The notes under the pieces are model-generated. The model saw only the letters and a program-made list of their open reading frames with translations. It made no database searches and was not told where the DNA came from. Of a stretch of DNA of 64,000 nucleotides, positions 46,151 through 60,812 are shown piece after piece (positions within the stretch are counted from its first letter, which is position 1; the number at the start of each line of letters is the position of its first letter). The position numbers and the translations under genes were made by a program. Source of the DNA: Chamaea fasciata (Eukaryota; Chordata; Aves; Passeriformes; Sylviidae). The DNA is taken from positions 1-64,000 of the forward strand of contig JARCOQ010000184.1 in NCBI GenBank assembly GCA_029207755.1, read 5' to 3'.

Positions 46151-49100
46151 CCTTCTTTGAGACCAACTTTGTGTGGCGGGCACACGGCCCCGACATCTAC
46201 AATCCCGAACGGAACAGGATTTCTTCCAGATGCAAGCTGCCACAAGTTGGATGCCCGGCGTCCCTTGGAGGGCCAAAGGTCTCCTACTAACAGACATCAG
46301 GAACCTGGGCAGCTGACTTTACTTACCCCTGGAAAGAAGCCATCCTTTGTTCCCAACTCCTTCAGCAGGGCACCCGGCTCCGGCCACCTACAATCCCGAA
46401 CGGAACAGGATTTCTTCCAGATGCAAGCTGCCACAAGCAGGAAGCCTGGCTTCCCTTGGAGGGCCAAAGGCCTCCTACAAACTGACATCAGGCACCTGGG
46501 CAGCTGACTTTACTTACCCCTGGAAACAGGCCCTCATTTGTGCCTAACTCCTTCAGCCGGGCACCAGGCCTCGGCCACCTACAATCCCAAACGAAACAGG
46601 ATTTCTTCCAGATGCAAGCTGCCACAAACTGGAAGACTAGTTTCCCTTGGAGGGCCAAAGGCCTCCTACAAACTGACATCAGGCACCTGGGCAGCTGACT
46701 TTACTTACCCCTGGAAACAGGCCATCCTTTGTGCCCAACTCCCTCTGCCGGGCACCTGGCCTCGGCCACCTACAATCCCGAACGGAACAGGATTTCTTCC
46801 AGATGCAAGCTGCCACAAACTGGAAGACTTGCTTCCCTTGGAGGGCCAAAGGCCTCCTACAAACTGACATCAGGCACCTGGGCAGCTGACTTTTCTTACC
46901 CCTGGAAACAGGCCATCATTTGTGCCCAACTCCCTCTGCCGGGCACCTGGCCTCGGCCACCTACAATCCCGAACGGAACAGGATTTCTTCCAGATGCAAG
47001 CTGCCACAAGCGGGAAGCCTGGCTTCCCTTGGAGGGCCAAAGGCCTCCTAGAAACTGACATCAAGCACCTGGGCAGCTGACTTTACTTACCCCTGGAACC
47101 AGGTCATCATTTGTGCCCAACTCCCTCTGTCGGGCACCTGGCCTCGGCCACCTACAATCCCGAATGGAACAGGATTTCTTCCAGATGCAAGCTGCCACAA
47201 ACTAGAAGACTAGTTTCCCTTGGAGGGCCAAAGGCCTCCTAAAAACTGACATCAGGCACCTGGGCAGCTGACTTTACTTACCCCTGGAAACAGGCCATCC
47301 TTTGTGCCCAACTCCCTCTGCCGGGCACCTGGCCTCGGCCACCTACAATCCCGAACGGAAGAGGATTTCTTCCAGATGCAAGCTGCCACAAACTGGAAGA
47401 CTTGCTTCCCTTGGAGGGCCAAAGGCCTCCTACAAACTGACATCAGGCACCTGGGCAACTGACTTTTCTTACCCCTGGAAACAGGCCATCATTTGTGCCC
47501 AACTCCCTCTGCCGGGCACCTGGCCTCGGCCACCTACAATCCCGAACGGAACAGGATTTCTTCCAGATGCAAGCTGCCACAAGCGGGAAGCCTGGCTTCC
47601 CATGGAGGGCCAAAGGCGTCCTAAAAACTGACATCAAGCACCTGGGCAGCTGACTTTACTTACCCCTGGAAACAGGCCATCATTTGTGCCCAACTCCCTC
47701 TGCCAGGCACCTGGCCTCGGCCACCAATAATCCTGAACGGAACAGGATTTCTTCCAGATGCAAGCTGCCACAAACTAGAAGACTAGTTTCCCTTGGAGGG
47801 CCAAAAGCCTCCTACAAACTGACATCAGGGACCTGGGCGTCTGACTTTACTTACCCCTAGAAACAGGCCATCCTTTGTGCCCAACTCCCTCTGCCGGGCA
47901 CCAGGCCTCGGCCACCTACAATCCCGAACGGAACAGGATTTCTTCCAGATGCAAGCTGCCACAAACGGGAAGACTTGCTTCCCTTGGAGGGCCAAAGGCC
48001 TCCTACAAACTGACATCAGGCACCTGGGCAGCTGACTTTTCTTACCCCTGGAAACAGGCCATCCTTTGTGCCTAACTCCCTCTGCCGGGCACCTGGCCTC
48101 GGCCACCTACAATCCCGAACGGAACAGGATTTCTTCCAGATGCAAGCTGCCACCAGCTGGAAGCCTGGCTTCCCATGGAGGGCCAAAGGCCTCCTAGAAA
48201 CTGACATCAAGCACCTGGGCAGCTGACTTTACTTACCCCTGGAACCAGGTCATCATTTGTGCCCAACTCCCTCTGTCGGGCACCTGGCCTCGGCCACCTA
48301 CAATCCCAAATGGAACAGGATTTCTTCCAGATGCAAGCTGCCACAAACTAGAAGACTAGTTTCCCTTGGAGGGCCAAAGGCCTCCTAAAAACTGACATCA
48401 GGCACCTGGGCAGCTGACTTTACTTACCCCTGGAAACAGGCCATCCTTTGTGCCCAACTGCCTCTGCCGGGCACCAGGCTTCGGCCACCTACAATCCCAA
48501 ACGGAACAGGATTTCTTCCAGATGCAAGCTGCCACAAGCTGGAAGCCTGGCTTCCCTTGGAGGGCCAAAGGCCTCCTACAAACTGACATCAGGCACCTGG
48601 GCAGCTGACTTTACTTACTCCTGGGAAAAGGCCATCTTTGTGTCCAACTCCGTGTGGCGGGAACCCAGGTCAGGAGACCTACAATCCCGAACGGAACAGG
48701 ATTTCTTCCAGATGCACGCTTCCACAAGTTGGAAGCCCGGCATTCCATGGAGGGCCAAAGGCCTCCTACAAACTGACTTCAGGCACCTGAGCTGCTGACT
48801 TTACTTACCCCTGGAAACAGGCCATCCTTTGTGCCACACTCCGTGTGGCGGGCACCCGGCATATGACACCTTCAATCCCGAACGGAACAGGATTTCTTTC
48901 AGATGCAAACTGCTACAAACAGGAAGACTGGAATCCTTTGGAGGGCCAAAAGCCTCCTAAAAACTGACATCAGGCACGTGGTTAGGTGACTTTACTTACT
49001 CCTAGAAACAGGCCATCCTTTGTGCCCAACTCCACGGCCAGGCACCCGGGCTCGGCCACCTACAATCCCAAACGGAACAGGATTTCTTCCAGATGCAAAC

Positions 49101-51488
49101 TTCCACATGTCGGAAGCGCGGCTTCCCTTGGAGGGCCAAAGGCCTCCTACAAACTGACATCAGGCACCTGGGCAGCTGACTTTACATACCCCTGGAAACA
49201 GGCCATCCTTTGTGCCCAACTCCCTCTGCCGGGTACCCGGCCTCGGCCACCTACAATCCCGAACGGAACAGGATTCTTCCAGATGCAAGCTGCACAAGTT
49301 GGAAGCCTGGCTTCCCTTGGAGGGCCAAAGGCCTCCTACAAACTGACATCAGGCACCTGGGCAGCTGACTTTCCTTACCCCTGGAAACCCGCCATCCTTT
49401 GTGCCCAACTCCCTCTGTCGCGCACCTGGCCTCAGCCACATACAATCCCTACCAAAACTGGATTTCTTCCATATGCAAGCTGACACAAGCTGGAAGGCTA
49501 GCTTCTCTTGGAGGGCCAAAGGCCTCCTAAAAACTGACATCAGGCTCGTGGACAGGAGACTTAACCAATCCCTGGAAAAAAACCATCCTTTGTGCCCAAC
49601 TCCCTCGGTGAGGCAGGCGGCATCGGCCACCTACAATCCCGAACGGAACAGGATTTCTTCCAGATGGAAGCTGCCACAAGCTGGAAGGCTGGCTTCCCTT
49701 GGAGGGGCAAAGGCCTCCTACAAACTGACATCAGGCACCTGGGCAGCTGACTTTACTTACCCCTGGAAACAGGCCATCCTTTGTTCCCAACTCCCTCTGC
49801 CGGGCACCCGGCTTCGGGAACCTACAATCTTGAACGGAACAGGATTTTTTCCAGATGCAAGCTGCCTTGATCAGGAAGACTAGCATCACTTGGACAGCCA
49901 AAGGCCTGCTACAAACTGACATCAGGCACCTGGGCAGCTGACTTTACTTACCCGTGGAAACAGGCCATCCTTTGTGCCCAACTCCCTCACCCGGGCACCA
50001 GGCCTCGGTCACATACGATGCCAAATGGAACAGGATTTCTTCAAGATGCAAGCTGCCACAAGCTAGAAGCCTGGCTGCTCTTGGAGGGCCAAAGGCCTCC
50101 TACAAACTGACATCAGGCACCTGGGCAGCAGCCTTTACTTACCTCTGGAAACAGGTAATCCTTTGTGCCCAACTCCCTCTGCCGGGCACCCAGGCTCGGC
50201 CACCTACATTGCTGAACGGAACAGGATTTCTTCCAGATGCAAGCAGCCACAATTCTGAAGCCTGTTTTCGCGTAGAGCGCCAAAGGCCTCCTACAAACTG
50301 ACATCAGGCACCTGGGCAGCTGACTTTACTTACCCCTGTAAAGAAGCTCTTCTTTGAGACCAACTTTCTGTGGCGGGCTCACGGCCCCGATATCTACAAT
50401 CCCGAACAAAACAGGATTTCTCGTAGATGCAAGCTGCCACAAGTTGGAAGCCTGGCTTCCCGTGGAGGGCCAAAGGCCTCCTACAAACTGACATCATGTA
50501 TCTGGCTAGGTGACTTTACTTACCCCAGGAAGCAGGCCATCATTTGTGCCCAACACCCACTGCCGGGCACCCGGCCTCGGCCACCTACACTCCCGAACGG
50601 AACAGGATTTCTTCCAGATGCAAGATGCCACAAGTTGGAAGGCTGACTTCCCTTGGAGGTCCAAAGGCCTCCTACAAACTGACATCAGGCACCTGGGCAG
50701 CTGACTTTACTTACCCTTGGAAGCAGGCAATGCTTTGTGTCCAACTCCCTCTGCCGGGCACCAGGCCTCGCCACCTACAATCCCGAACGGAACAGGATTT
50801 CTTCCAGATGCAAGCTGCCACAAGTTGGAAGCCTGGCTTGCCTTGGAGGGAGAAAGGCCTCATACAAACTGACATCAGGCACCTGGGCAGCTGACTTTAC
50901 TTCCCCAGGAAACAGGCCATCCTCTGTGCCCAGCTCCCTCTGCCGGGCACCCGGCCTCGGCCACCTACAATCCCGAACTGAACAGGATTTCTTCCAGATG
51001 CAAGCTGCCAAATGCTGGAAGGCTGGCTTCCCTTGGAGGCTTAAAGGCCTCCTACAAACTGACGTCAGGCACCTGGGCAGCTGACTTTACTTACTCCTGG
51101 GAAAGGCCATCTTTGTGTCCAACTCCGTGTGGCGGGAACCCAGGCTAGGACACCTACAATCCCGAACGGAACAGGATTTCTTCCAGATGCACGCTTCCAC
51201 AAGTTGGAAGCCCGGCATCCGATGGAGGGCCAAAGGCCTCCTACAAACTGACATCAGGCACCTGGGCTGCTGACTTTACTTACCCCTGGAAACAGGCCAT
51301 CCTTTCTGCCCAACTCACTCCGCCAGGCATTCGGCCTCGGCCACCTACAATCCCGAACAAAACAAGATTTCTTCCAGATGCAAGCTGCCACAAAAAGGAA
51401 GCCCGGCTTTCCGCCAAGGGCTAAAAACCTCTTACAAACTGACATCAGGCACCTGGGCAGCTGACTTTACTTACCTCTGGAAAGAAGC
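46151..51488 (+). repeat. HOR unit B4, 28 monomers (one more than A4)
   Basis: Same order as A4 but with l-m-Q, l-m-Q, l-P-Q after R-S-k: the extra l monomer completes a third trimer. Length is 5,338 bp against 5,145 (+191 for the monomer, +2 for the h monomer near 51,415). The private words of A4 are kept (gtgccacactccg, taccaaaactgg, catatgcaagc). Z here reads gaacggaacagg, where A4 has ggaaaggg. Also gtgtccaactccg in T where A4 has gtgtccatctccg. Confidence 0.85.
47869..48059 (+). repeat. Extra l monomer in copy B, completing a third trimer
   Basis: This monomer (gggcaccaggcctcgg, aacgggaagacttgcttccc, cttttcttac end) has no counterpart in A4. It sits exactly 573 bp after the l monomer at 47,296, which is 573 bp after that at 46,723. 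The period-3 register l-m-Q is therefore preserved in B and broken in A, so loss from A is more likely than gain in B. The monomer after it (48,060) is the P type shared with A (12,200). Confidence 0.83.
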
Positions 51489-54400
51489 CCTCCTTTGAGA
51501 CCAACTTTGTGTGGCGGGCACACGGCCCCGACATCTACAATCCCGAACGGAACAGGATTTCTTCCAGATGCAAGCTGCCACAAGTTGGATGCCCGGCTTC
51601 CCTTGGAGGGCCAAAGGTCTCCTACTAACAGACATCAGGAACCTGGGCAGCTGACTTTACTTACCCCTGGAAAGAAGCCATCATTTGTTCCAAACTCCTT
51701 CAGCAGGGCACCCGGCTCCGGCCACCTACAATCCCGAACGGAACAGGATTTCTTCCAGATGCAAGCTGCCACAAGCAGGAAGCCTGGCTTCCCTTGGAGG
51801 GCCAAAGGCCTCCTACAAACTGACATCAGGCACCTGGGCAGCTGACTTTACTTACCCTTGGAAACAGGCCCCCATTTGTGCCTAACTCCCTCTGCCGGGC
51901 ACCTGGCCTCGGCCACCTACAATCCCGAACGGAACAGGATTTCTTCCAGATGCAAGCTGCCACAAGCTGGAAGCCTGGCTTCCCATGGAGGGCCAAAGGC
52001 CTTTTACAAACTGACATCAGGCACCTGGGCATCTGACTTTACTTACCCCTGGAAACAGGCCATCCTTTGTGCCCAACTCCCTCTGCCGGGCACCTGGCCT
52101 CGGCCACCTACAATCCCAAACGGAACAGGATTTCTTCCAGATGCAAGCTGCCACAAACTGGAAGACTAGTTTCCCTTGGAGGGCCAAAGGCCTCCTACAA
52201 ACTGACATCAGGCACCTGGGCAGCTGACTTTACTTACCCCTGGAAACAGGCCATCCTTTGTGCCCAACTCCCTCTGACGGGCACCTGGCCTTGGCCACCT
52301 ACAATCCCGAACGGAACAGGATTTCTTCCAGATGCAAGCTGCCACAAACTGGAAGACTTGCTTCCCTTGGAGGGCCAAAGGCCTCCTACAAACTGACATC
52401 AGGCACCTGGGCAGCTGACTTTTCTTATCCCTGGAAACAGGCCATCATTTGTGCCCAACACCCTCTGCCGTGCACCCGGCCTCGGCCACCTACACTCCCG
52501 AACGGAACAGGATTTCTTCCAGATGCAAGCTGCCACAAGTTGGAAGGCTGACTTCCCTTGGAGGTCCAAAGGCCTCCTACAAACTGACATCAGGCACCTG
52601 GGCAGCTGACTTTACTTACTCCTGGGAAAAGGCCATCTTTGTGTCCAACTCCGTGTGGCGGGAACCCAGGCTAGGACACCTACAATCCCGAACGGAACAG
52701 GATTTCTTCCAGATGCACGCTTCCACAAGTTGGAAGCCCGGCATCCCCTGGAGGGCCAAAGGCCTCCTATAAACTGACATCAGGCACCTGGGCTGCTGAC
52801 TTTACTTACCCCTGGAAACAGGCCATCCTTTGTGCCCAACTCCGTGTGGCGGGCGCCCGGCATATGACACCTTCAATCCCGAACGGAACAGGATTTCTTC
52901 CAGATGCAAACTGCTACAAACAGGAAGACTGGAATCCTTTGGAGGGCCAAAAGCCTCCTACAAACTGACATCAGGCACGTGGTTAGGTGACTTTACTTAC
53001 TCCTAGAAAGAGGCCATCGTTTGTGCCCAACTCCACGGCCAGGCACCCGGGCTCGGCCACCTACAATCCCAAACGGAACAGGATTTCTTCCAGATGCAAA
53101 CTTCCACATGTCGGAAGCGCGGCTTCCCTTGGAGGGCCAAAAGCCTCCTACAAACTGACATCAGGCACCTGGGCAGCTGACTTTACATACCCCTGGAAAC
53201 AGGCCATCCTTTGTGCCCAACTCCCTCTGCCGGGTACCCGGCCTCGGCCACCTACAATCCCGAACGGAACAGGATTCTTCCAGATGCAAGCTGCACAAGT
53301 TGGAAGCCTGGCTTCCCTTGGAGGGCCAAAGGCCTCCTACAAACTGACATCCGGCACCTGGGCAGCTGACTTTCCTTACCCCTGGAAACCCGCCATCCTT
53401 TGTGCCCAACTCCCTCTGTCGGGCACCTGGCCTCAGCCACATACAATCCCTAACAAAACTGGATTTCTTCCAGATGCAAGCTGACACAAGCTGGAAGGCT
53501 AGCTTCTCTTGGAGGACCAAAGGCCTCCTAAAAACTGACATCAGGCTCGTGGACAGGAGACTTAACCAATCCCTGGAAAGAAGCCATCCTTTGTGCCCAA
53601 CTCCCTCAGTGAGGCAGGCGGCATCGGCCACCTACAATCCCGAACGGAACAGGATTTCTTCCAGATGCAAGCTGCCACAAGCAGGAAGCCTGGCTTCCCT
53701 TGGAGGGCCAAAGGCCTCCTACAAACTGACATCAGGCACCTGGGCAGCTGACTTTACTTACCCCTGGAAACAGGCCATCCTTTGTTCCCAACTCCCTCTG
53801 CCGGGCACCCGGCTTCGGGAACCTACAATCTTGAACGGAACAGGATTTTTTCCAGATGCAAGCAGCCTTGATCAGGAAGACTAGCATCACTTGGACAGCC
53901 AAAGGCCTGCTACAAACTGACATCAGGCACCTGGGCAGCTGACTTTACTTACCCGTGGAAACAGGCCATCCTTTGTGCCCAACTCCCTCACCCGGGCACC
54001 AGGCCTCGGTCACATACGATGCCAAAGGGAACAGGATTTCTTCAAGATGCAAGCTGCCACAAGCTAGAAGCCTGGCTGCTCTTGGAGGGCCAAAGGCCTC
54101 CTACAAACTGACATCAGGCACCTGGGCAGCAGCCTTTACTTACCTCTGGAAACAGGTAATCCTTTGTGCCCAACTCCCTCTGCCGGGCACCCAGGCTCGG
54201 CCACCTACATTCCTGAACGGAACAGGATTTCTTCCAGATGCAAGCAGCCACAATTCTGAAGCCTGTTTTCGCGTAGAGCGCCAAAGGCCTCCTACAAACT
54301 GACATCAGGCACCTGGGCAGCTGACTTTACTTACCCCTGTAAAGAAGCTCTTCTTTGAGAGCAACTTTGTGTGGCGGGCTCACGGCCCCGATATCTACAA

Positions 54401-55300
54401 TCCCGAACGGAACAGGATTTCTCGTAGATGCAAGCTGCCACAAGTTGGAAGCCTGGCTTCCCGTGGAGGGCCAAAGGCCTCCTACAAACTGACATCATGT
54501 ATCTGGCTAGGTGACTTTACTTACCCCAGGAAGCAGGCCATCATTTGTGCCCAACACCCACTGCCGGGCACCCGGCCTCGGCCACCTACACTCCCGAACG
54601 GAACAGGATTTCTTCCAGATGCAAGATGCCACAAGTTGGAAGGCTGACTTCCCTTGGAGGTCCAAAGGCCTCCTACAAACTGACATCAGGCACCTGGGCA
54701 GCTGACTTTACTTACCCTTGGAAGCAGGCAATGCTTTGTGCCCAACTCCCTCTGCCGGGCACCCGGCCTCGGCCACCTACAATCCCAAATGGAACAGGAT
54801 TTCTTCCAGATGCAAGCTGCCACAAGTTGGAAGCCTGGCTTGCCTTGGAGGCTTAAAGGCCTCCTACAAACTGACGTCAGGCACCTGGGCAGCTGACTTT
54901 ACTTACTCCTGGGAAAGGCCATCTTTGTGTCCAACTCCGTGTGGCGGGAACCCAGGCTAGGACACCTACAATCCCGAACGGAACAGGATTTCTTCCAGAT
55001 GCACGCTTCCACAAGTTGGAAGCCCGGCATCCCATGGAGGGCCAAAGGCCTCCTACAAACTGACATCAGGCACCTGGGCTGCTGACTTTACTTACCCCTG
55101 GAAACAGGCCATCCTTTCTGCCCAACTCACTCCGCCAGGCATTCGGCCTCGGCCACCTACAATCCCGAACAAAACAAGATTTCTTCCAGATGCAAGCTGC
55201 CACAAAAAGGAAGCCTGGCTTTCCGCCGAGGGCTAAAGGCCTCTTACAAACTGACATCAGGCACCTGGGCAGCTGACTTTACTTACCTCTGGAAAGAAGC
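51489..55300 (+). repeat. HOR unit B5, 20 monomers
   Basis: Counterpart of A5 with the same order and length (3,812 bp), including the d-g pair ahead of U, the Y/S hybrid and the e/f hybrid. Differences noted: ccttggccacc in B (52,28x) for ccttgaccacc in A, cttatccctgg for cttacccctgg (52,43x), and gaacggaac for gaatggaac in c. Confidence 0.85.
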
Positions 55301-58300
55301 CCTGCTTTGAGACCAATTTTGTGTGGCGGGCACACGGCCCCGACATCTACAATCCCGAACGGAACAGGATTTCTTCCAGATGCAAGCTGCCACAAGTTGG
55401 ATGCCCGGCTTCCCTTGGAGGGCCAAAGGTCTCCTACTAACAGACATCAGGAACCTGGGCAGCTGACTTTACTTACCCCTGGAAAGAAGCCATCCTTTGT
55501 TCCCAACTCCTTCAGCAGGGCACCCGGCTCCGGCCACCTACAATCCCGAACGGAACAGGATTTCTTCCAGATGCAAGCTGCCACAAGCAGGAAGCCTGGC
55601 TTCCCTTGGAGGGCCAAAGGCCTCCTACAAACTGACATCAGGCACCTGGGCTGCTGACTTTACTTACCCCTGGAAACAGGCCATCCTTTCTGCCCAACTC
55701 ACTCCGCCAGGCATTCGGCCTCGGCCACCTACAATCCCGAACAAAACAAGATTTCTTCCAGATGCAAGCTGCCACAAAAAGGAAGCCCGGCTTTCCGCCG
55801 AGGGCTAAAGGCCTCTTACAAACTGACATCAGGCACCTGGGCAGCTGACTTTACTTACCTCTGGAAAGAAGCCCTCCTTTGAGACAAACTTTGTGTGGCG
55901 GGCACACGGCCCCGACATCTACAATCCCGGACGGAACAGGATTTCTCGTAGATGCAAGCTGTCACAAGTTGGAAGCCTGGCTTCCCGTGGAGGGCCAAAG
56001 GCCTCCTACAAACTGACATCATGTATCTGGCTAGGTGACTTTACTTACCCCTGGAAGCAGGCCATCATTTGTGCCCAACACCCTCTGCCGGGCACCCGGC
56101 CTCGGCCACCTACACTCCCGAACGGAACAGGATTTCTTCCAGATGCAAGCTGCCACAAGTTGGAAGGCTGACTTCCCTTGGAGGTCCAAAGGCCTCCTAC
56201 AAACTGACATCAGGCACCTGGGCAGCTGACTTTACTTACCCTTGGAAGCAGGCAATGCTTTGTGCCCAACTCCTTCTGCCGGGCACCCGGCCTCGGCCAC
56301 CTACAATCCCAAATGGAACAGGATTTCTTCCAGATGCAAGCTGCCACAAGTTGGAAGCCTGGCTTCCCTTGGAGGGACAAAGGCCTCCTACAAACTGACA
56401 TCAGGCACCTGGGCAGCTGACTTTACTTACCCCTGGAAACAGGCCATCATATGTGCCCAACGCCATCTGCCGGGCACCTGGCCTCGGCCACCTACAATCC
56501 CGAACGGAACAGGATTTCTTCCAGATGCAAGCTGCCACCAGCTGGAAGCCTGGCTTCCCATGGAGGTCCAAAGGCTTCCTAGAAACTGACATCAAGCACC
56601 TGGGCAGCTGACTTTACTTACCCCTGGAACCTGGTCATCATTTGTGCCCAACTCCCTCAGTCGGGCACCTGGCCTCGGCCACCTACAATCCCGAATGGAA
56701 CAGGATTTCTTCCAGATGCAAGCTGCCACAAACTAGAAGACTAGTTTCCCTTGGAGGGCCAAAGGCCTCCTACAAACTGACATCAGGCCCCTGGGCGTCT
56801 GACTTTACTTACCCCTGGAAACAGGCCATCCTTTGTGCCCAACTCCCTCTGCCGGGGCACCAGGCTTCGGCCACCTACAATCCCGAACTGAATAGGATTT
56901 CTTCCAGATGCAAGCTGCCAAATGCTGGAAGGCTGGCTTCCCTTGGAGGCTTAAAGGCCTCCTACAAACTGACGTCAGACACCTGGGCAGCTGACTTTAC
57001 TTACTCCTGGGAAAGGCCATCTTTGTGTCCAACTCCGTGTGGCGGGAACCCAGGCTAGGACACCTACAATCCCGAACGGAACAGGATTTCTTCCAGATGC
57101 ACGCTTCCACAAGTTGGAAGCCCGGCATCCCATGGAGGGCCAAAGGCCTCCTACAAACTGACATCAGGCACCTGGGCTGCTGACTTTACTTACCCCTGGA
57201 AACAGGCCATCCTTTCTGCCCAACTCACTCCGCCAGGCATTCGGCCTCGGCCACCTACAATCCCGAACAAAACAAGATTTCTTCCAGATGCAAGCTGCCA
57301 CAAAAAGGAAGCCCGGCTTTCCGCCGAGGGCTAAAGGCCTCTTACAAACTGACATCAGGCACCTGGGCAGCTGACTTTACTTACCTCTGGAAAGAAGCCC
57401 TCCTTTGAGACAAACTTTGTGTGGCGGGCACACGGCCCCGACATCTACAATCCCGGACGGAACAGGATTTCTCGTAGATGCAAGCTGTCACAAGTTGGAA
57501 GCCTGGCTTCCCGTGGAGGGCCAAAGGCCTCCTACAAACTGACATCAGGCACCTGGGCAGCTGACTTTTCTTACCCCTGGAAACAGGCCATCCTTTGTGC
57601 CCAACTCCCTCTGCCGGGCACCTGGCCTCGGCCACCTACAATCCCGAACGGAACAGGATTTCTTCCAGATGCAAGCTGCCACCAGCTGGAAGCCTGGCTT
57701 CCCATGGAGGGCCAAAGGCCTCCTAGAAACTGACATCAAGCACCTGGGCAGCTGACTTTACTTACCCTTGGAACCAGGTCATCATTTGTGCCCAACTCCC
57801 TCTGTCGGGCACCTGGCCTCGGCCACCAATAATCCCGAATGGAACAGGATTTCTTCCAGATGCAAGCTGCCACAAACTAGAAGACTAGTTTCCCTTGGAG
57901 GGCCAAAGGCCTCCTAAAAACTGACATCAGGCACCTGGGCAGCTGACTTTACTTACCCCTGGAAACAGGCCATCATTTGTGCCCAACTCCCTCTGCCGGG
58001 AACCAGGCTTCGGCCACCTACAATCCCAAACGGAACAGGATTTCTTCCAGATGCAAGCTGCCACAAGCTGGAAGCCTGGCATCCCTTTTAGGGCCAAAGG
58101 CCTCCTACAAACTGACATCAGGCACCTGGGCAGCTGACTTTACTTACTCCTCGGAAAAGGCCATCTTTGTGTCCAACTCCGTGTGGCGGGAACCCAGGTC
58201 AGGGGACCTACAATCCCGAACGGAACAGGATTTCTTCCAGATGCACGCTTCCACAAGTTGGAAGCCCGGCATCCCATGGAGGGCCAAAGGCCTCCTACAA

Positions 58301-60812
58301 ACTGACTTCAGGCACCTGAGCTGCTGACTTTACTTACCCCTGGAAACAGGCCATCCTTTGTGCCCAACTCCGTGTGGCGGGCACCCGGCATATGACACCT
58401 TCAATCCCGAACGGAACAGGATTTCTTTCAGATGCAAACTGCTACAAAGAGGAAGACTGGAATCCTTTGGAGGGCCAAAAGCCTCCTACAAACTGACATC
58501 AGGCACGTGGTTAGGTGACTTTACTTACTCCTGGAAAGAGGCCATCCTTTGTGCCCAACTCCATGGCCAGGCACCCGGGCTCGGCCACCTACAATCCCGA
58601 ACGGAACAGGATTTCTTCCAGATGCAAGCTTCCACATGTTGGAAGCGCGGCTTCCGTTGGACGGCCAAAGACCTCCTACAAACTGACATCAGGCACCTGG
58701 GCAGCTGACTTTACATACCCCTGGAAACAGGCCATCCTTTGTGCCCAACTCCCTCTGCCGGGCACCCGGCCTCGGCCACCTACAATCCCGAACGGAACAG
58801 GATTCTTCCAGATGCAAGCTGCACAAGTTGGAAGCCCGGCTTCCCTTGGAGGGCCAAAGGCCTGCTACAAACTGACATCAGGCACCTGGGCAGCTGACTT
58901 TCCTTACCCCTGGAAACACGCCATCCTTTGTGCCCAACTCCCTCTGTCGGGCACCTGGCCTCAGCCACATACAATCCCAAACAAAACTGGATTTCTTCCA
59001 GATGCAAGCTGACACAAGCTGGAAGGCTAGCTTCTCTTGGAGGGCCAAAGGCCTCCTACAAACTGACATCAGGCACCTGGGCAGCTGACTTTATTTACCC
59101 CTGGAAACAGGCCATCCTTTGTGCCCAACTCCCTCTGCCGGGCACCCGGCCTCGGCCACCAAAAATCTTGAAGTGAACAGGATGTCTTCCAGATGCAAGC
59201 TGCCACAAGTTGGAAGCCCGACTTCTCTTGGAGGGCCAAAGGCCTCCTAAAAACTGACATCAGGCTCGTGGACAGGAGACTTAACCAATCCCTGCAAAGA
59301 AGCCATCCTTTGTGCCCAACTCCCTCGGTGAGGCAGGCGGCATCGGCCACCTACAATCCCGAACGGAACAGGATTTCTTCCAGATGGAACCTGCCACAAG
59401 CTGGAAGGCTGGCTTCCCTTGGAGGGCCAAAAGCCTCTTACAAACTGACATCAGGCACCTGGGCAGCTGACTTTACTTACCCCTGGAAACAGGCCATCCT
59501 TTGTTCCCAACTCCCTCTGCCTAGCACCCGGCTTCGGGAACCTACAATCTTGAACGGAACAGGATTTTTTCCAGATGCAAGCTGCCTTGATCAGGAAGAC
59601 TAGCATCACTTGCACAGCCAAAGGCCTGGTACAAACTGACATCAGGCACCAGGGCAGCTGACTTTACTTACCCGTGGAAACAGGCCCTCATTTGTGCCCA
59701 ACTCCCTCAGCCGGGCACCAGGCCTCGGTCACCTACGATGCCAAACGGAACAGGATTTCTTCAAGATGCAAGCTGCCACAAGCTGGAAGCCTGGCTGCTC
59801 TTGGAAGGCCAAAGGCCTCCTACAAACTGACATCAGGCACCTGGGAAGCAGCCTTTACTTACCCCTGGAAACAGGCAATCCTTGGTGCCCAACTCCCTCA
59901 GCCGGGCACCCAGGCTCGGCCACCTACATTCCTGAACGGAACAGGATTTCTTGCAGATGCAAACTGCCACAATTCTGAAGCCTGTTTTCGCGTAGAGCGC
60001 CAAAGGCCTCCTACAAACTGACATCAGGCACCTGGGCAGCTGACTTTACTTACCCCTGTAAAGAAGCTCTCCTTTGAGACCAACTTTGTGTGGCGGGCTT
60101 ACGACCCCGACATCTACAATCCCGGACGGAACAGGATTTCTCGTAGATGCAAGCTGTCACAAGTTGGAAGCCTGGCTTCCCGTGGAGGGCCAAAGGCCTC
60201 CTACAAACTGACATCATGTATCTGGCAAGGTGACTTTACTTACCCCTGGAAGCAGGCCATCATTTGTGCCCAACACCCTCTGCCGGGCACCCGGCCTCGG
60301 CCACCTACACTCCCGAACGGAACAGGATTTCTTCCAGATGCAAGCTGCCACAAGTTGGAAGGCTGACTTCCCTTGGAGGTCCAAAGGCCTCCTACAAACT
60401 GACATCAGGCACCTGGGCAGCTGACTTTACTTACCCTTGGAAGCAGGCAATGCTTTGTGCCCAACGCCTTCTGCCGGGCACCCGGCCTCGGCCACCTACA
60501 ATCCCAAATGGAACAGGATTTCTTCCAGATGCAAGCTGCCACAAGTTGGAAGCCCGGCTTCCCTTGGAGGGACAAAGGCCTCATACAAACTGACATCAGG
60601 CACCTGGGCAGCTGACTTTACTTACCCCTGGAAACAGGCCATCATATGTGCCCAACGCCATCTGCCGGGCACCTGGCCTCGGCCACCTACAATCCCGAAC
60701 GGAACAGGATTTCTTCCAGATGCAAGCTGCCACAAGCTGGAAGTGTCGCTTCCCGTGGAGGGCCAATAGCCTCCGACCAACTGACATCAGGCACCTGGGC
60801 AGATGACTTTAC
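55301..60812 (+). repeat. HOR unit B6, rearranged, about 29 monomers
   Basis: Counterpart of A6. It repeats the S-h fusion, the two h-c pairs 1,526 bp apart (55,893 and 57,419 by the c monomer), the ccaccaaaaatcttgaagtg monomer and the two catatgtgcccaacgcc monomers. A single-base gain (gccggggcacc, 56,85x) and the absence of the added c in the second h copy shift the local phase by one base between ~56.86 and ~57.3 kb. Confidence 0.82.
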
